Below, one piece after another: positions 25,901 to 37,059 of a DNA stretch of 64,000 bases. The position numbers were made by a program, and so were the translations under genes. The DNA comes from Sipunculus nudus (taxonomy: Eukaryota > Annelida > Sipuncula > Golfingiida > Sipunculidae): contig CM049309.1 in NCBI GenBank assembly GCA_026874595.1, forward strand, positions 44,967,079 to 45,031,078, in the 5' to 3' direction. The notes beneath the pieces were generated by a model, which was given only the letters and a program-made list of their open reading frames with translations, was not told where the DNA came from and did not search any database. Within the stretch, counting starts at the first letter, position 1. Every line of letters starts with the position of its first letter.

Positions 25901-28900
25901 ACGTCTGAGTTAAGGCGAAAAATATCATCTGATGATGTAGAAAGCATGGGAGAGAGAGAGACGGAGTAGAGAGTTGAAAGGGTGCAAAAAGAAGCTAAAA
26001 TTGAGGCAGTGCTTGAAAACGGAAATCAAGCTGTTCTTTGCGTTTAATGGTTTTACTATATCACTTACAGTGCTGTGTTTGGGCTCGATTAAGGCATCTA
26101 CTTGACTGTGTAAAACCTCACTTTGGTCGGGCGAGAAATTATTGATATTCGGTCGTGATGTGTAATATAGATACGTTCTCAAGTAGGACGATCAAACCGC
26201 CCCGAAATGTTGCCAATGTTTATTTAGCAGTGGGAAAACATTTTCTTGATTATTTGATTATTTTATTAATGAAGTGAGACCTCACACTGCCCCCTGTCGT
26301 GTGAACAACATACGGCACAGAGGCCCGGCGGAAACACGAGCATACGAAACCTGACACTTACTGAAGTGCAAGTAAAACCGAAAACATCATAAATCGTTCA
26401 ATGTGGCCTTGGTGAAATTAACACATGTTCCTGTTTCAATGCGGAAGAGATATTAATTTTTGATATATAGAGAAAGAAACGTATAACCTTATCAACCACA
26501 CAAATTGAGACTCCTGCTTCATATAAGATGATTAACCAGATGATGCCTAATATATGGTCCAATAATAAGTAGGAAATATGACCACCGTGTTTAAAACCGT
26601 ATATATATCTCAACCCATACATTTGCCTTTATAAATTTTTGAATTTAAGCGTGGAGGGAATGGCTGGTAGGCTTTGGGCATAACATAATCGACATTTTCC
26701 GTGTAACATGATATAGGTGCATGTGTTATGACGAATTCGTGTTCCATTAATGCATATACGTGCCATCTCAGGAACATCTGCACATACATATATTAACACA
26801 TACACATATATACAAAAACATGAAAATATGTATACATGCATATTCATCTCTGATTTACCGGGTATGAATGGCATCCCAGCCACAAAAGGGACGAAAATAT
26901 TCCTAACAAATTTATCTCAGTTATCTTTGTCTTGCGGTTGAAGGTATATACCATAAAAGGTATATTAGTACTTGAAAGTGTAAAACATTATATAATTTTT
27001 TTTTCTTAACATGAAAAGGGGCGAACAAAGAAGAGCCAAAGTAGTACTGATTTTAGATAAAGCAGTAATATTATATAATAAAACTTCAGTATATTGTTGA
27101 TAATGGCGATGATCACATTTAATTACAAAACAGCTTGGTCAGGGCCGATAATCCATACTTTTATTAACTTATTATAGCTTTGGATTTTCATGAAGATTCC
27201 GCTGAAATGACGTCACATGTGGGGTTTCCCCGTACTCGTATGTTTAAGTCCGTTCAGCTGTGTCAGGAAGGTATACGATTGCCGCGCGGCAAACGCATAC
27301 AAAACGCTCACATGGAAAAGGACTGGCCGCGCGGCGAACGCATGCGTTTGACGCGCGGCAGTTTCTGCCGCGCACATGGAAAAGCACCCTTACGGTTCTT
27401 AGAAATTCAGTTTCTTAATTTTTTCTATTGATGATAGATTTCTCTCCTAAAATAAAAGCCACAATGAAAAGCTGTTTACTCTCAACAATACATAACAGAA
27501 TGCATCACAGATACAAGTCAGCAGTATAATGAGACATTGATATTGAGAGAACGTTAGTATGGACTATCGACCCTGGTTCATTGATCAGTCATCGATATAT
27601 AAGGACTTAGTATGGGAGATATATAAAAATAGATTACCGGCCAGGGTTTGTTGATCGATTATTGATGAACTATCGATATTTTATTATGGAAAGAGAGATA
27701 TAAATACACCGGGCCTTGTAGCAACATATGGCTGCACTTGAGCGATAATAGAAGAATTGTCCCATTCATCATCTTTACTAAGCCTTGAAGTTTCCTGATT
27801 CTGGTGTTTCCTGAGTTTTTATTTATCATTAACAGATTCTTGATAGAGCAATTAGTAGTAATCCAGATAAGACAGACAATACAGATAATAAAAATGTTGC
27901 GCGCCATTTTTTTTTCCGACTTTCCTCAGATGGGTCTGACCCAAAATATCCGACGTTATATATATTGGGTCGCCTATCTTATCTGATGTCCGTTATTGAT
28001 TAAGACTCATCTTATTTTGGGTGAGAACCAATGCATTCATGGATCACCAATGTGTGGAAATTATAGGTTTCTCTTATATAAGAGGCATTTATATTAATAA
28101 TATATAATATGGTATTATAAAGTATAAAACAGACAAAAACTAAATGTTTAAAACATATTGGAAAACAGGAATAAAATTTATATAAAATCATTAAATGTGA
28201 GAAACTTTCAACCAACAAACTATCTACATATAATACATTATCTGACCATTTGAACATTAATTCCAACGACAAAAGAAATAAATTAACACGGTGGACCAAG
28301 TCAAATATGCATGGGACATGCAGGTTATTTATTAAGTAGATTTAAGGATAGATAGAAACAATGATTTATGATAGTAAAAATTCCACCCCGATTGTGATAA
28401 AATATGAAAATACACAAACTGCATATCTATTCGTTTACAAACAGCAGTATTCGAATGCTAAAGTTAGACTCGGTATTCTCGGTTTAATCAGAGCTGTATG
28501 TGTGGGTATGTATATATAGATCATGATCGGATATTGGGTCTGATTAAGATGGCGGGTCAGATCGGAAGATATGACGCGCAACATATATATATATATACCA
28601 TGTATATGACATAAATCTTGAAATGTAAGAAGGTATACTGAAGTTTCCTTTGATATTAAGTATATATACGTCCTTCTATATATGTATAGTGCTGCGTGTG
28701 TCCAAAACAGGAATAAGGTCATTACGACCCCTCCCGAAAACGCCATGCATAACCATGTGCTGCATGCAAGAGCATATATGCATGGGTTGCATTGAACATT
28801 AAAATCCATAACTACATTTCCAGTTTTCAGGCTTTTTAAATCGGCATATATAAACAGGTCTTTTATAATAAAAGTATACCTATGCATTTGCATCATAATT

Positions 28901-30850
28901 CTAAAGCTTTTAATCTTATCTTTTGAACTTATTGCACAAAATCAGTTTTACAATTAAAGGTAATACCCATTATGAAAGACTCTAAACGGTGAGGCGTGGT
29001 TTGCGTCAAATAATCGGGGAATTCTAAGGGCCCCCTGTTTGCTCAATATCGTCCGTTCTGTCAACACACCTGAACCACTCTTGCAGGTGTGTATATTAGT
29101 ATATGAACGTAACTATCTATATTTAGAGTTAAGTGTGTACACAGATCAATTCATGCATTCTCACCTGAAAATCGGCCACACGCAGTGTTTCAAAGACAGA
29201 CCTATAAGTGTTGAAATAGTATATATACAAACACAGTAAACATGCAGAAATATATATAAAATATGGGGACCTGAACGTAAAAGTTAATGTAGAATTTAAA
29301 TGCTAAAAGATTGCATATATAATTAAGTATATTGAATTTATTATTTCCATTTTCTTTTTTTTCCTCCTCGGTTTTTGAAACTCTATTTATTTAATACTTT
29401 GATTATACAAATAGTAATAAACTAATGTTTTAGGCACACCCCATGGAAAAGATAGTGTTATTTCGTGTTTACCACTCCACTGATCAGGCTCCTTTTCGTG
29501 AAACAGCGTGCTTTTTTTTTATTTTTTAAATTATAAAATTGGTGCGTTAATATCCTAAAAAAAACAGTAAAAATAAGAATTATTATTTTTCCTGCAGGAT
29601 ACTTATTGAAATAGCATGAATAAAATTTAATTTTGAACCTTAAACAAATTAAAAAAAAAGACTTCCTGCATGTTAATTTCCTTTTAGCAGGTTTCGATAA
29701 TGCCATTGCTGCTATATGCTGCTCTACATACAGACACTCCACAAATATGTCCATCATGCCAGATGTAAAGAAAAAGACATTAAAGGACATATATAATGAT
29801 GATCATTTGTTTTAATTCTTTTGTAGTGTATCTATATACCAGAGACGAAGACCCTTTCATGTCTTCAAGTGCTGATATGGACAAGACCCATCTTAATTTA
29901 CCATATACGACAGCCACTTAAAGCAAACTAAATTGCATAAGGATTTATTGTTAAAAAATAAAATAAGTAACATAATGGTTTGGACTCATATTTTCTTTCA
30001 CTCACCTCTCCGCATATGCATGCTCATGTTTATACCCTAATGATAATTATTTTTTTTTTTTTCATTTATTTTTCCTACATTACCATTACATCTGATAGAA
30101 CATTTTTAACCTGACCGGGTCCATCATAAACCAACTGACAGATGTTGACAGAAAGATAAAGGTTTTGATGGATAAAAGTAGTAAAACATAATCTTTACCG
30201 GTAAGGCCAAATTTTTCAACATTTGCTTGTGGCAGGAATGAGTTTTATATATTTTTATGTATTTCCTTGCCCTTGTAAGATATTTAAAGATGCCTTTATA
30301 TAACAATTGCATATACTTTTGCAACAAATTAATACAAAAAACCACGCAAAATCGAAAAGGTATATAGATGGAATGAACGTGCAATCAAAACTACCAAAAG
30401 AAAGGTACGTAAAACAATAAAAACTTTTAAAACAAAAATTGTTGAGAAAAAAACTACTATCTGTCTCAAATTTTACATATAGAAGAAAATTAATTAAGTC
30501 CTGTTCCTGAATGTTTCTGCTAGTGTTCTGAAGTTTTTAAATGTGTATGCTTCAGAAATTTGAGCATATAGTTTCAACATGACCATAATGATAAAAAGGG
30601 AAATATTCCAAGTGCTATGGAAAATACGCGTAAAAGGTATAGAAGATCTTCTACGACGATCTTCTGGCGCCATGCATATTTATAATCCATATACGTTAAG
30701 CAACACTCCAAAAACAGACAAAATCCAAATTGAAAAGCCCAATTTGAAACAAAACCAATAGAGAGAAGAAAACACAATTGCCTATTTAAAACGGAATTAA
30801 AAGGGTAATGCAGAATCCTGGTCACAAAGGTATAATGAATTACCTATTAA
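25901..30850. other. Intergenic AT-rich DNA, no gene recognised
   Basis: Open frames are short, overlap on both strands and carry no recognisable motifs. The only marked structure is the GC-rich inverted-repeat cluster at 27281-27396, preceded by a CRE-like TGACGTCA at 27209-27216. Confidence 0.6.
27281..27396. repeat. GC-rich palindrome and direct-repeat cluster, possible transposon end
   Basis: GCCGCGCGGC followed by AAACGCAT occurs at 27281. GCCGCGCGGC followed by GAACGCATGCG recurs at about 27326. AACGCATGCGTT is a perfect palindrome. GCGCGGCA gtttc TGCCGCGC (about 27353-27373) forms a hairpin with 8-bp arms. CACATGGAAAAG occurs twice, once after each unit. Such nested palindromes in AT-rich DNA look like the subterminal part of a DNA transposon or MITE. 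No matching opposite end was found. Confidence 0.5.
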
Positions 30851-31200
30851 TTAAGAAATATAGACACTAAAGCTGAAGAAACAAACACAAAAGCAAAACT
30901 GAAGTTACAGACACTGAAGCTAAACGAAAGTTATAGACACAAAAGCTAAACGGAAGTAACAGACATGCACAAAAGCTCAAGAAACAAACATAAAAGCTAA
31001 CCTGAAGTTACGGCACAAATTAAAGCCATAAACAAAATGCTGAAGAAACAAACATATATATAGAGAGAAACAAACAGAAAAGCTGAACTGAAGTAACAGA
31101 CACAAAAGCTAAACGAACGATACAGACACAAAATTACACCGGATGAAACAGACCCAAACATTACACTAAAGAAAGAGGCAAAAAAACCAAACAAGTAACC
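30850..31200. repeat. A-rich degenerate minisatellite, first block
   Basis: Imperfect repeats of a unit of about 25-30 bp close to ACAGACACAAAAGCTAAACG, with a following GAAGTA, fill the block. The unit reappears at 32410-32900 and weakly after 34402. It sits directly outside the TIR elements of this region. Confidence 0.75.
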
Positions 31201-31213
31201 CATGGGTCATGAC

Positions 31214-32410
31214 GCTCAGCTGACTAAGAAGTCATTTTACTAAATGAATTTTATCCGAATATCCCTATTCAACTGTAGCAAATAAAGTTCTTCAACGTCA
31301 GCATGAAGAAAAAGTTTCATGATAATATGCATGTCTAGTCATTAGCATGAAATCTAGCCTTTTTGTATGCAGTCAGCTAAGCTAAAAATGACCATGGATA
31401 TTTTTGAAGGACATTCCTGGATGTCAAGACAGAATATTCTACGTCCAACAGTTAAGTTTTGTACCCTGCCTGTCTGGGTGCTTTAATGTTTTTTTGGCCA
31501 GTAATATAGGTCACCATTACCTAATTTCAGGTTTCCATGGAAACTGCCTAAGATTTTTTGCCCAGTAGCATGCAAAATATAGGTTACTATGACCTAATTT
31601 CAGGATTCCATGGAGACTACCAAAGACTTCCCTGTATATTATATTTGAAAATTCTAGGGCTAGCAGAAACAATTTGTGCCCCGTCTGACTGACTAATTTC
31701 TCAGGGTGCTAAAAATCATTATTTCCCTCATAGTTCATTGAATGAACATGACCCAATTTCAGGATTCCAATGCAGATTTACCGAGGACCTGCCTGAATGT
31801 ATATATATATATATGTTAAAAGAGTCTAAGCCTGGCGAATACAATTTGTGCCCTGTCTAACTGACTGGATGCTCAAAATCATGTTTTCAGCCTGTAGTTC
31901 GCAAAATATGGGTCAACATGACCTAATTTCAGGCTTCCAAGGAGATTGGCTAGGACCTTCCTGGATGTACAGTTAGAAGTTTCTAGGTATAACGGTTATG
32001 ATTTGTGACCTGTTAACAGACAGATGCTTCATCTGATGGTCTCAAAAATAGAGAAAAATACAGGTGGTGCCACCAGTCTTCAGGAAATGATGAAACACTC
32101 CATGATCACTCTGCATGGAAAGAATCATGGCAATCAATAAATAAGTAATTCAGATACTGCAGCTTTTGCATCCAATTTTTAATTATTCTGGGGGCGGGGG
32201 GTTTCCTTTAGAGCCCCATTGCTCTAAGGATATAGGTCACATTAGCCTAATTTCAGGTTTCCAAAGAGATTTTTTTATGAACCTCCATGGATATTCAGTT
32301 AGAAGTTTCTAGGTCTAGCGGTTACAATTTTTGCCCTATTAACGGACGGACGGACAGACGACGGACAAAGATTGATCGGTATAGCTCAAATGACTTTCAG
32401 TCAGCAGAGC
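31214..32410. mobile_element. TIR-bearing non-autonomous DNA element, copy 1
   Basis: The left end GCTCAGCTGACT continues to AAGTCATTT. The right end, read on the other strand, gives GCTCTGCTGACT and again AAGTCATTT, a terminal inverted repeat of about 23 bp. Inside are repeated blocks with CCTAATTTCAGG then TTCCA (about 31518, 31592, 31751, 31920, 32249), CACCAGTCTTCAGG, and a GGACGGACGGACAGACGACG tract before the right end. Short elements ending AGCTGAGCTAAAA are, as I recall, abundant in molluscan genomes. There is no transposase frame. The superfamily is undetermined. Confidence 0.6.
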
Positions 32411-32949
32411 TAAAAATTAGAAAAACACAGAAACAAAACTTAAACGGAAAAACAGACATAACAGTTGAATTAAAGAAACAGACACAATAGCAAGACTGGA
32501 GAAACGGACAAAATACTTAACGGAAGTATCATACACAATAGCTAAAACAATTAAGGAAACAACTGAACACGAAAGCTAAAATAAAGAAACAGCTATAGAA
32601 ACAAAAGCTAAAAGAAATAAACAGCTATAGACACAAAGCTAAAATAAAATATAAAATAAAGAAGAGACACGAAAGGTAAACGTTAGAGCAGACACAAAAG
32701 CTGACCTTATGAAACAGACATAAAAGAAAACAAAAGTTAAATAAAATAATCATAAAAAAGACTAAATTGAAAAATGACAAAAATGCTTAGGGAGAAACAG
32801 ACACAAATGGTAAAACGAAGAAACAGACAAAAAGCGACATTGAAGAAATAGAAACATACAAACAGAACATATAGACATGCACACAATTCAAACGGAAGAA
32901 ACGTAGACAAGTCCTATACAATTAATATAAATGACCCAGGAACGATGAC
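32410..32949. repeat. A-rich degenerate minisatellite, second block
   Basis: It has the same AAACAGACACAAAAGCTAAA-like unit as 30850-31200, in imperfect copies, and fills the gap between two TIR elements. It contains no gene. Confidence 0.7.
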
Positions 32950-34402
32950 GCTCAGCTGATCTCTAACACTAAGAAATTCTTTAAAATTAGCTTGCTGTGA
33001 TTTTAGAATTTTTGCATTTTTCCTGCGGTAGCTGTGAGAAGGTATCGAAAGTTTTTTTTTCAAATTTCACATGGTGATAGATATATATATGTTTGAATGA
33101 TGCATGTTCTTTTTATTTTTTGATTAAATGTATAGAATTTGTTTGCTGGGCTCCTATATATATATATAATGTGATATGCCAACCCTGACATCTAAGTCTG
33201 AAAAATATTATTAAAATGCCAAACAGTAAAGAATATGCAGGTGGCGCCACCAGTCTTCCACAGCCGAAAGGGCTATCCACGATAATCATAACCATTGTAA
33301 TCATAAAATACTTGTTAACAATATCAGATGTGCAGATATGCATCGTATTTTGATTTTTGAGTTGAATCCAATATTTCTGTTGAGCAGCCAGAACCCTAAC
33401 ACAAGTATAATTTTCCAAGTGCTAAACACAAAAGGACTCGCGTAACTCGCAGAATATAGGCTACAGCGACATAATTTTTGGTATGCAATTACCAAGGACC
33501 TGCCTGGATATTATAAGTACAGAATTTTCTAGGTCAAACATTGATTAGTTGTGTCTTTTTAACATTTGGCCGGCCATAATGTCTATAGGTACAAAAAATG
33601 CCTAAAGAATTGAGAAAATATATAAATGGCACCATCAGTCTGGCGCATGCAGCTGGAAGAGTTAACAAAATTTCAAAAGATACCATGCAACCTTTTCTTA
33701 GATATATGTAAATTATGATTTTCAGTTATAAATCTGCTGCTACACTCCTGTATTTTGCAAATGTGTCCGCAGCAGCTGTAAACAACTCTTCGGACAGATT
33801 TTCTTCAGATAAATTTCTAAGGTAAGAGATACATATATATGTGTAAATGTTGAACGTTTCCACCAATTGTGCATTAAATTGTTGTGACGTGCTCATCCTA
33901 ATCTCTGAGTAAGAAAAAATATTATTAAAAATGTGTAAATAATTAAGAAAATGTATGTGGCACCACCAGTCTTGCACAGCTAAAAGTGCATGCTGCCCAT
34001 GATTAGTAAGCGTTTCGAGTTTCAGAAAGATCCATACAATCTAACTGAGTTTTTTTAGTAAGTATTTCATAAATCAACAGCCCACAAAAGTTTCTCAATT
34101 GAGTCAGCAAAAGTTTTTAATAACTGCATGGCTGGGCTGATTTTCTTTATTTTTTACATGGCAACAATGTTAAATGTGCAGAGGATGCACAATGCTTAAT
34201 TTTAACATATACAACACATCAAAATGCGCGTAACTCGCAGAATGTATAGGTCACAGTGAAATAAATTTTGGTATTTTGGTATGCAAGGAAATTTAGTGAG
34301 GACCTATACATTGGTGACAAATATATTTCTAGATCAAGCAGTTACGATTTGTGCCCTGTTAACAGGCGGACAACCGGACGGAAGGACGACAGTCAGCTGA
34401 GC
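32950..34402. mobile_element. TIR-bearing non-autonomous DNA element, copy 2
   Basis: The left end GCTCAGCTGA and right end TCAGCTGAGC are perfect 10-bp inverses, followed by TTAAAA. As in copy 1, GATGAC precedes the left end and a GGACAACCGGACGGAAGG-type tract precedes the right end. The motif GGTGGCRCCACCAGTCTT or a close variant recurs at about 33241, 33627 and 33955, so the interior is itself a decayed tandem structure. There is no transposase frame. Confidence 0.55.
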
Positions 34403-35072
34403 TTAAAAAAATGTACACAGAATATTCACACGAATTACACTTAAGAAACAGACATAAAATTTAACAATAAAGATATACGTATAATACATTTGAATATATA
34501 TATATTTATATTCAAATGTATTGTTATTATATAAGTATGATAAGGTAAAAAAAAGAAATAAGGTATTATGTTTCGATATTGCAGATATAGGTTAATTCTA
34601 AACCTGCAGGGTTAGATATATGAAATTTCATAATAATCAAAGTCTACAATTCTGATAATTAATATATTTCGTTTCCAATATATAATTATTATTCTCAGAA
34701 TAGCAGATGGATGATTATACATTGACCATCCACCTTACTGATAATGGTTAGGGTATATATATACCCAAATGGATGCATGAACCCCCTTAATTGCATGCAT
34801 TGACGCCCCTGAAGGGGACGGGTTAGATATTATATAGCTGATAACCCTGCTGCTTATACACTGCATATATTTTTAAGAGAAGATAAATGAACATGCACAT
34901 TAAATTCTTACAGTTTACTCGAAGTGGTTTGGAAACTATATTCTGAAAAGAAAATGTAACTTATACAACAACATAGGCACACATCAGTCTTTTATTATTG
35001 TTATGAATGATAATATAAATGGTGTTGTTGTGATCTCATTGTCTATGTATGGAGTGGCCGCACATGTCTTCT

Positions 35073-35128
<56 letters not shown>

Positions 35129-35807
35129 TACCGTTTTACGTTTTTTTTGCTTTACATGCGCATGTTTTTAGACAATTATTCAGCCAATTCTTTGATTTTT
35201 TAAATAATATTTTTACTTGGGATGGGAGGGTGGAACAATTATCACATGTGCATGGAATAAAAGAAATATAGATATATAGTTATATATAATTATATAATAA
35301 CTATATAAATATATAATTATATGTTATAAATATATAAACCATAAACTGTCCAAATTTTAGCACGCATAGATCAAAGGTTTAGGGTTTTATGTTGGGTATC
35401 CGCACTGACAATGTTTACCTGACCGAGATAATTTTACTGCGAGCTATTTACTTACATCCAGTAAATTAAGCACGATGAAATGAACAAGTCCCGTTACAGG
35501 CCGCCGCGGTAAATATTGATATGTGGTCCATTACGTTTTTTGTTATTGCCGCGAATTTTCTTCTGTTCACATGGCTGATTTCTGGGTGTTATATATTTCA
35601 TGAAGTGGATGATATTTTACAATAGAGTGCGCTTGGGATTAGGCGCCTTTGTATTTATTGCTGAAACGGATGTATGCGAAATTGCTGCTTACCATTTCTG
35701 AAAACACAGTTGGGATATAATATATATACATTTTCCTGGATATGCATAACCTATATATTACTGCATTCGTATATGTATAAGCTATTACAATCTAATAATC
35801 ACGGGCA

Positions 35808-35854
<47 letters not shown>

Positions 35855-36049
35855 TGTATATATATTTTTTTAACATGCATTGATTATTAACTATTTACAT
35901 ATTCATGTCATCGTATACATTATAGTTTACAATGAAGGAATTCCCGAAGTTGTTAAGAACATTAATTTGCACGACTTGTGGACAATAAATTAAATATTAA
36001 CAGGAATACCATTTTATATAGGTATATATAAAAAATAAATATGGATGTG
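34403..36049. other. AT-rich intergenic DNA
   Basis: It includes a perfect 16-bp inverted repeat with an 8-nt loop (34483-34522) and (TA)n blocks at 35079-35126 and 35812-35850. No gene was seen. Confidence 0.7.
34483..34522. repeat. Perfect 16-bp inverted repeat (hairpin)
   Basis: AATACATTTGAATATA at 34483-34498 is exactly complementary to TATATTCAAATGTATT at 34507-34522. It is AT-rich, with no T-run after it, and its function is unknown. Confidence 0.85.
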
Positions 36050-36785
36050 ACTTGGCCTTGAAAGAGAAATAATGTTCTAAAATAAATAAATTTAATAGGA
36101 AGACACGCAGAATCGTTTAATAAAGACATATGATTGAGGATGGGATATATATATATATATATTGTATTTATATTCATAAACATACATTCATAACATGTAT
36201 ATGTGTATGTAAAATATTTTAGCAGTGTTCTCTCTGCGATTTTAATATAATAATAATATTAATAATAATATTAATAACTATATTAATAACTATAATAATA
36301 ATAATATATAATAATAATAATAATATGCATGCATGTGTCCGGCCTCATTTTGAACCATACATAAATACAGGGCAAGAAATACGAAGTTAGGTAACTGCAA
36401 AATATACGCTTAATTACTTGGCCTTGGAAGAGAAATAATGTTCTAAAATAAATAAATTTAATAGGAAGACACGCAGAATCGTTTAATAAAGACATATGAT
36501 TGAGGATGGGATATATATATATATATATATATTGTATTTATATTCATAAACATACATTCATAACATGTATATGTGTATGTAAAATATTTTAGCAGTGTTC
36601 TCTCTGCGATTTTAATATAATAATAATATTAATAATAATATTAATAACTATATTAATAACTATAATAATAATAATATATAATAATAATAATAATATGCAT
36701 GCATGTGTCCGGCCTCATTTTGAACCATACATAAATACAGGGCAAGAAATACGAAGTTAGGTAACTGCAAAATATACGCTTAATT
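36050..36785 (+). repeat. 366-bp tandem duplication
   Basis: Unit 1 (36050-36415) and unit 2 (36416-36785) both begin ACTTGGCCTTG and end ATATACGCTTAATT. They differ by a single substitution near the start (GAAAGAG versus GGAAGAG) and by two TA units in an internal (TA)n run, as far as can be read. Each contains an (AAT)n/(ATT)n block. Confidence 0.93.
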
Positions 36786-36788
36786 TAA

Positions 36789-36793
<5 letters not shown>

Positions 36794-36872
<79 letters not shown>
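36794..36872. repeat. (TA)n microsatellite
   Basis: About 79 bases of pure TA alternation immediately after the 366-bp duplication. Confidence 0.95.
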
Positions 36873-36873
<1 letters not shown>

Positions 36874-37026
36874 CTATTTACAGCTAAATTATGGCCTAAT
36901 AAGGCTATGCGTTTCAATAATAATTAAAAAACATTTTGCTTAAATAAATATCTTCCAGGCAATATCATCCGGATATTAATTATAGCGTTTATCATAATTA
37001 TATAATAGAAATATATTCAGGGGAAA

Positions 37027-37059
<33 letters not shown>

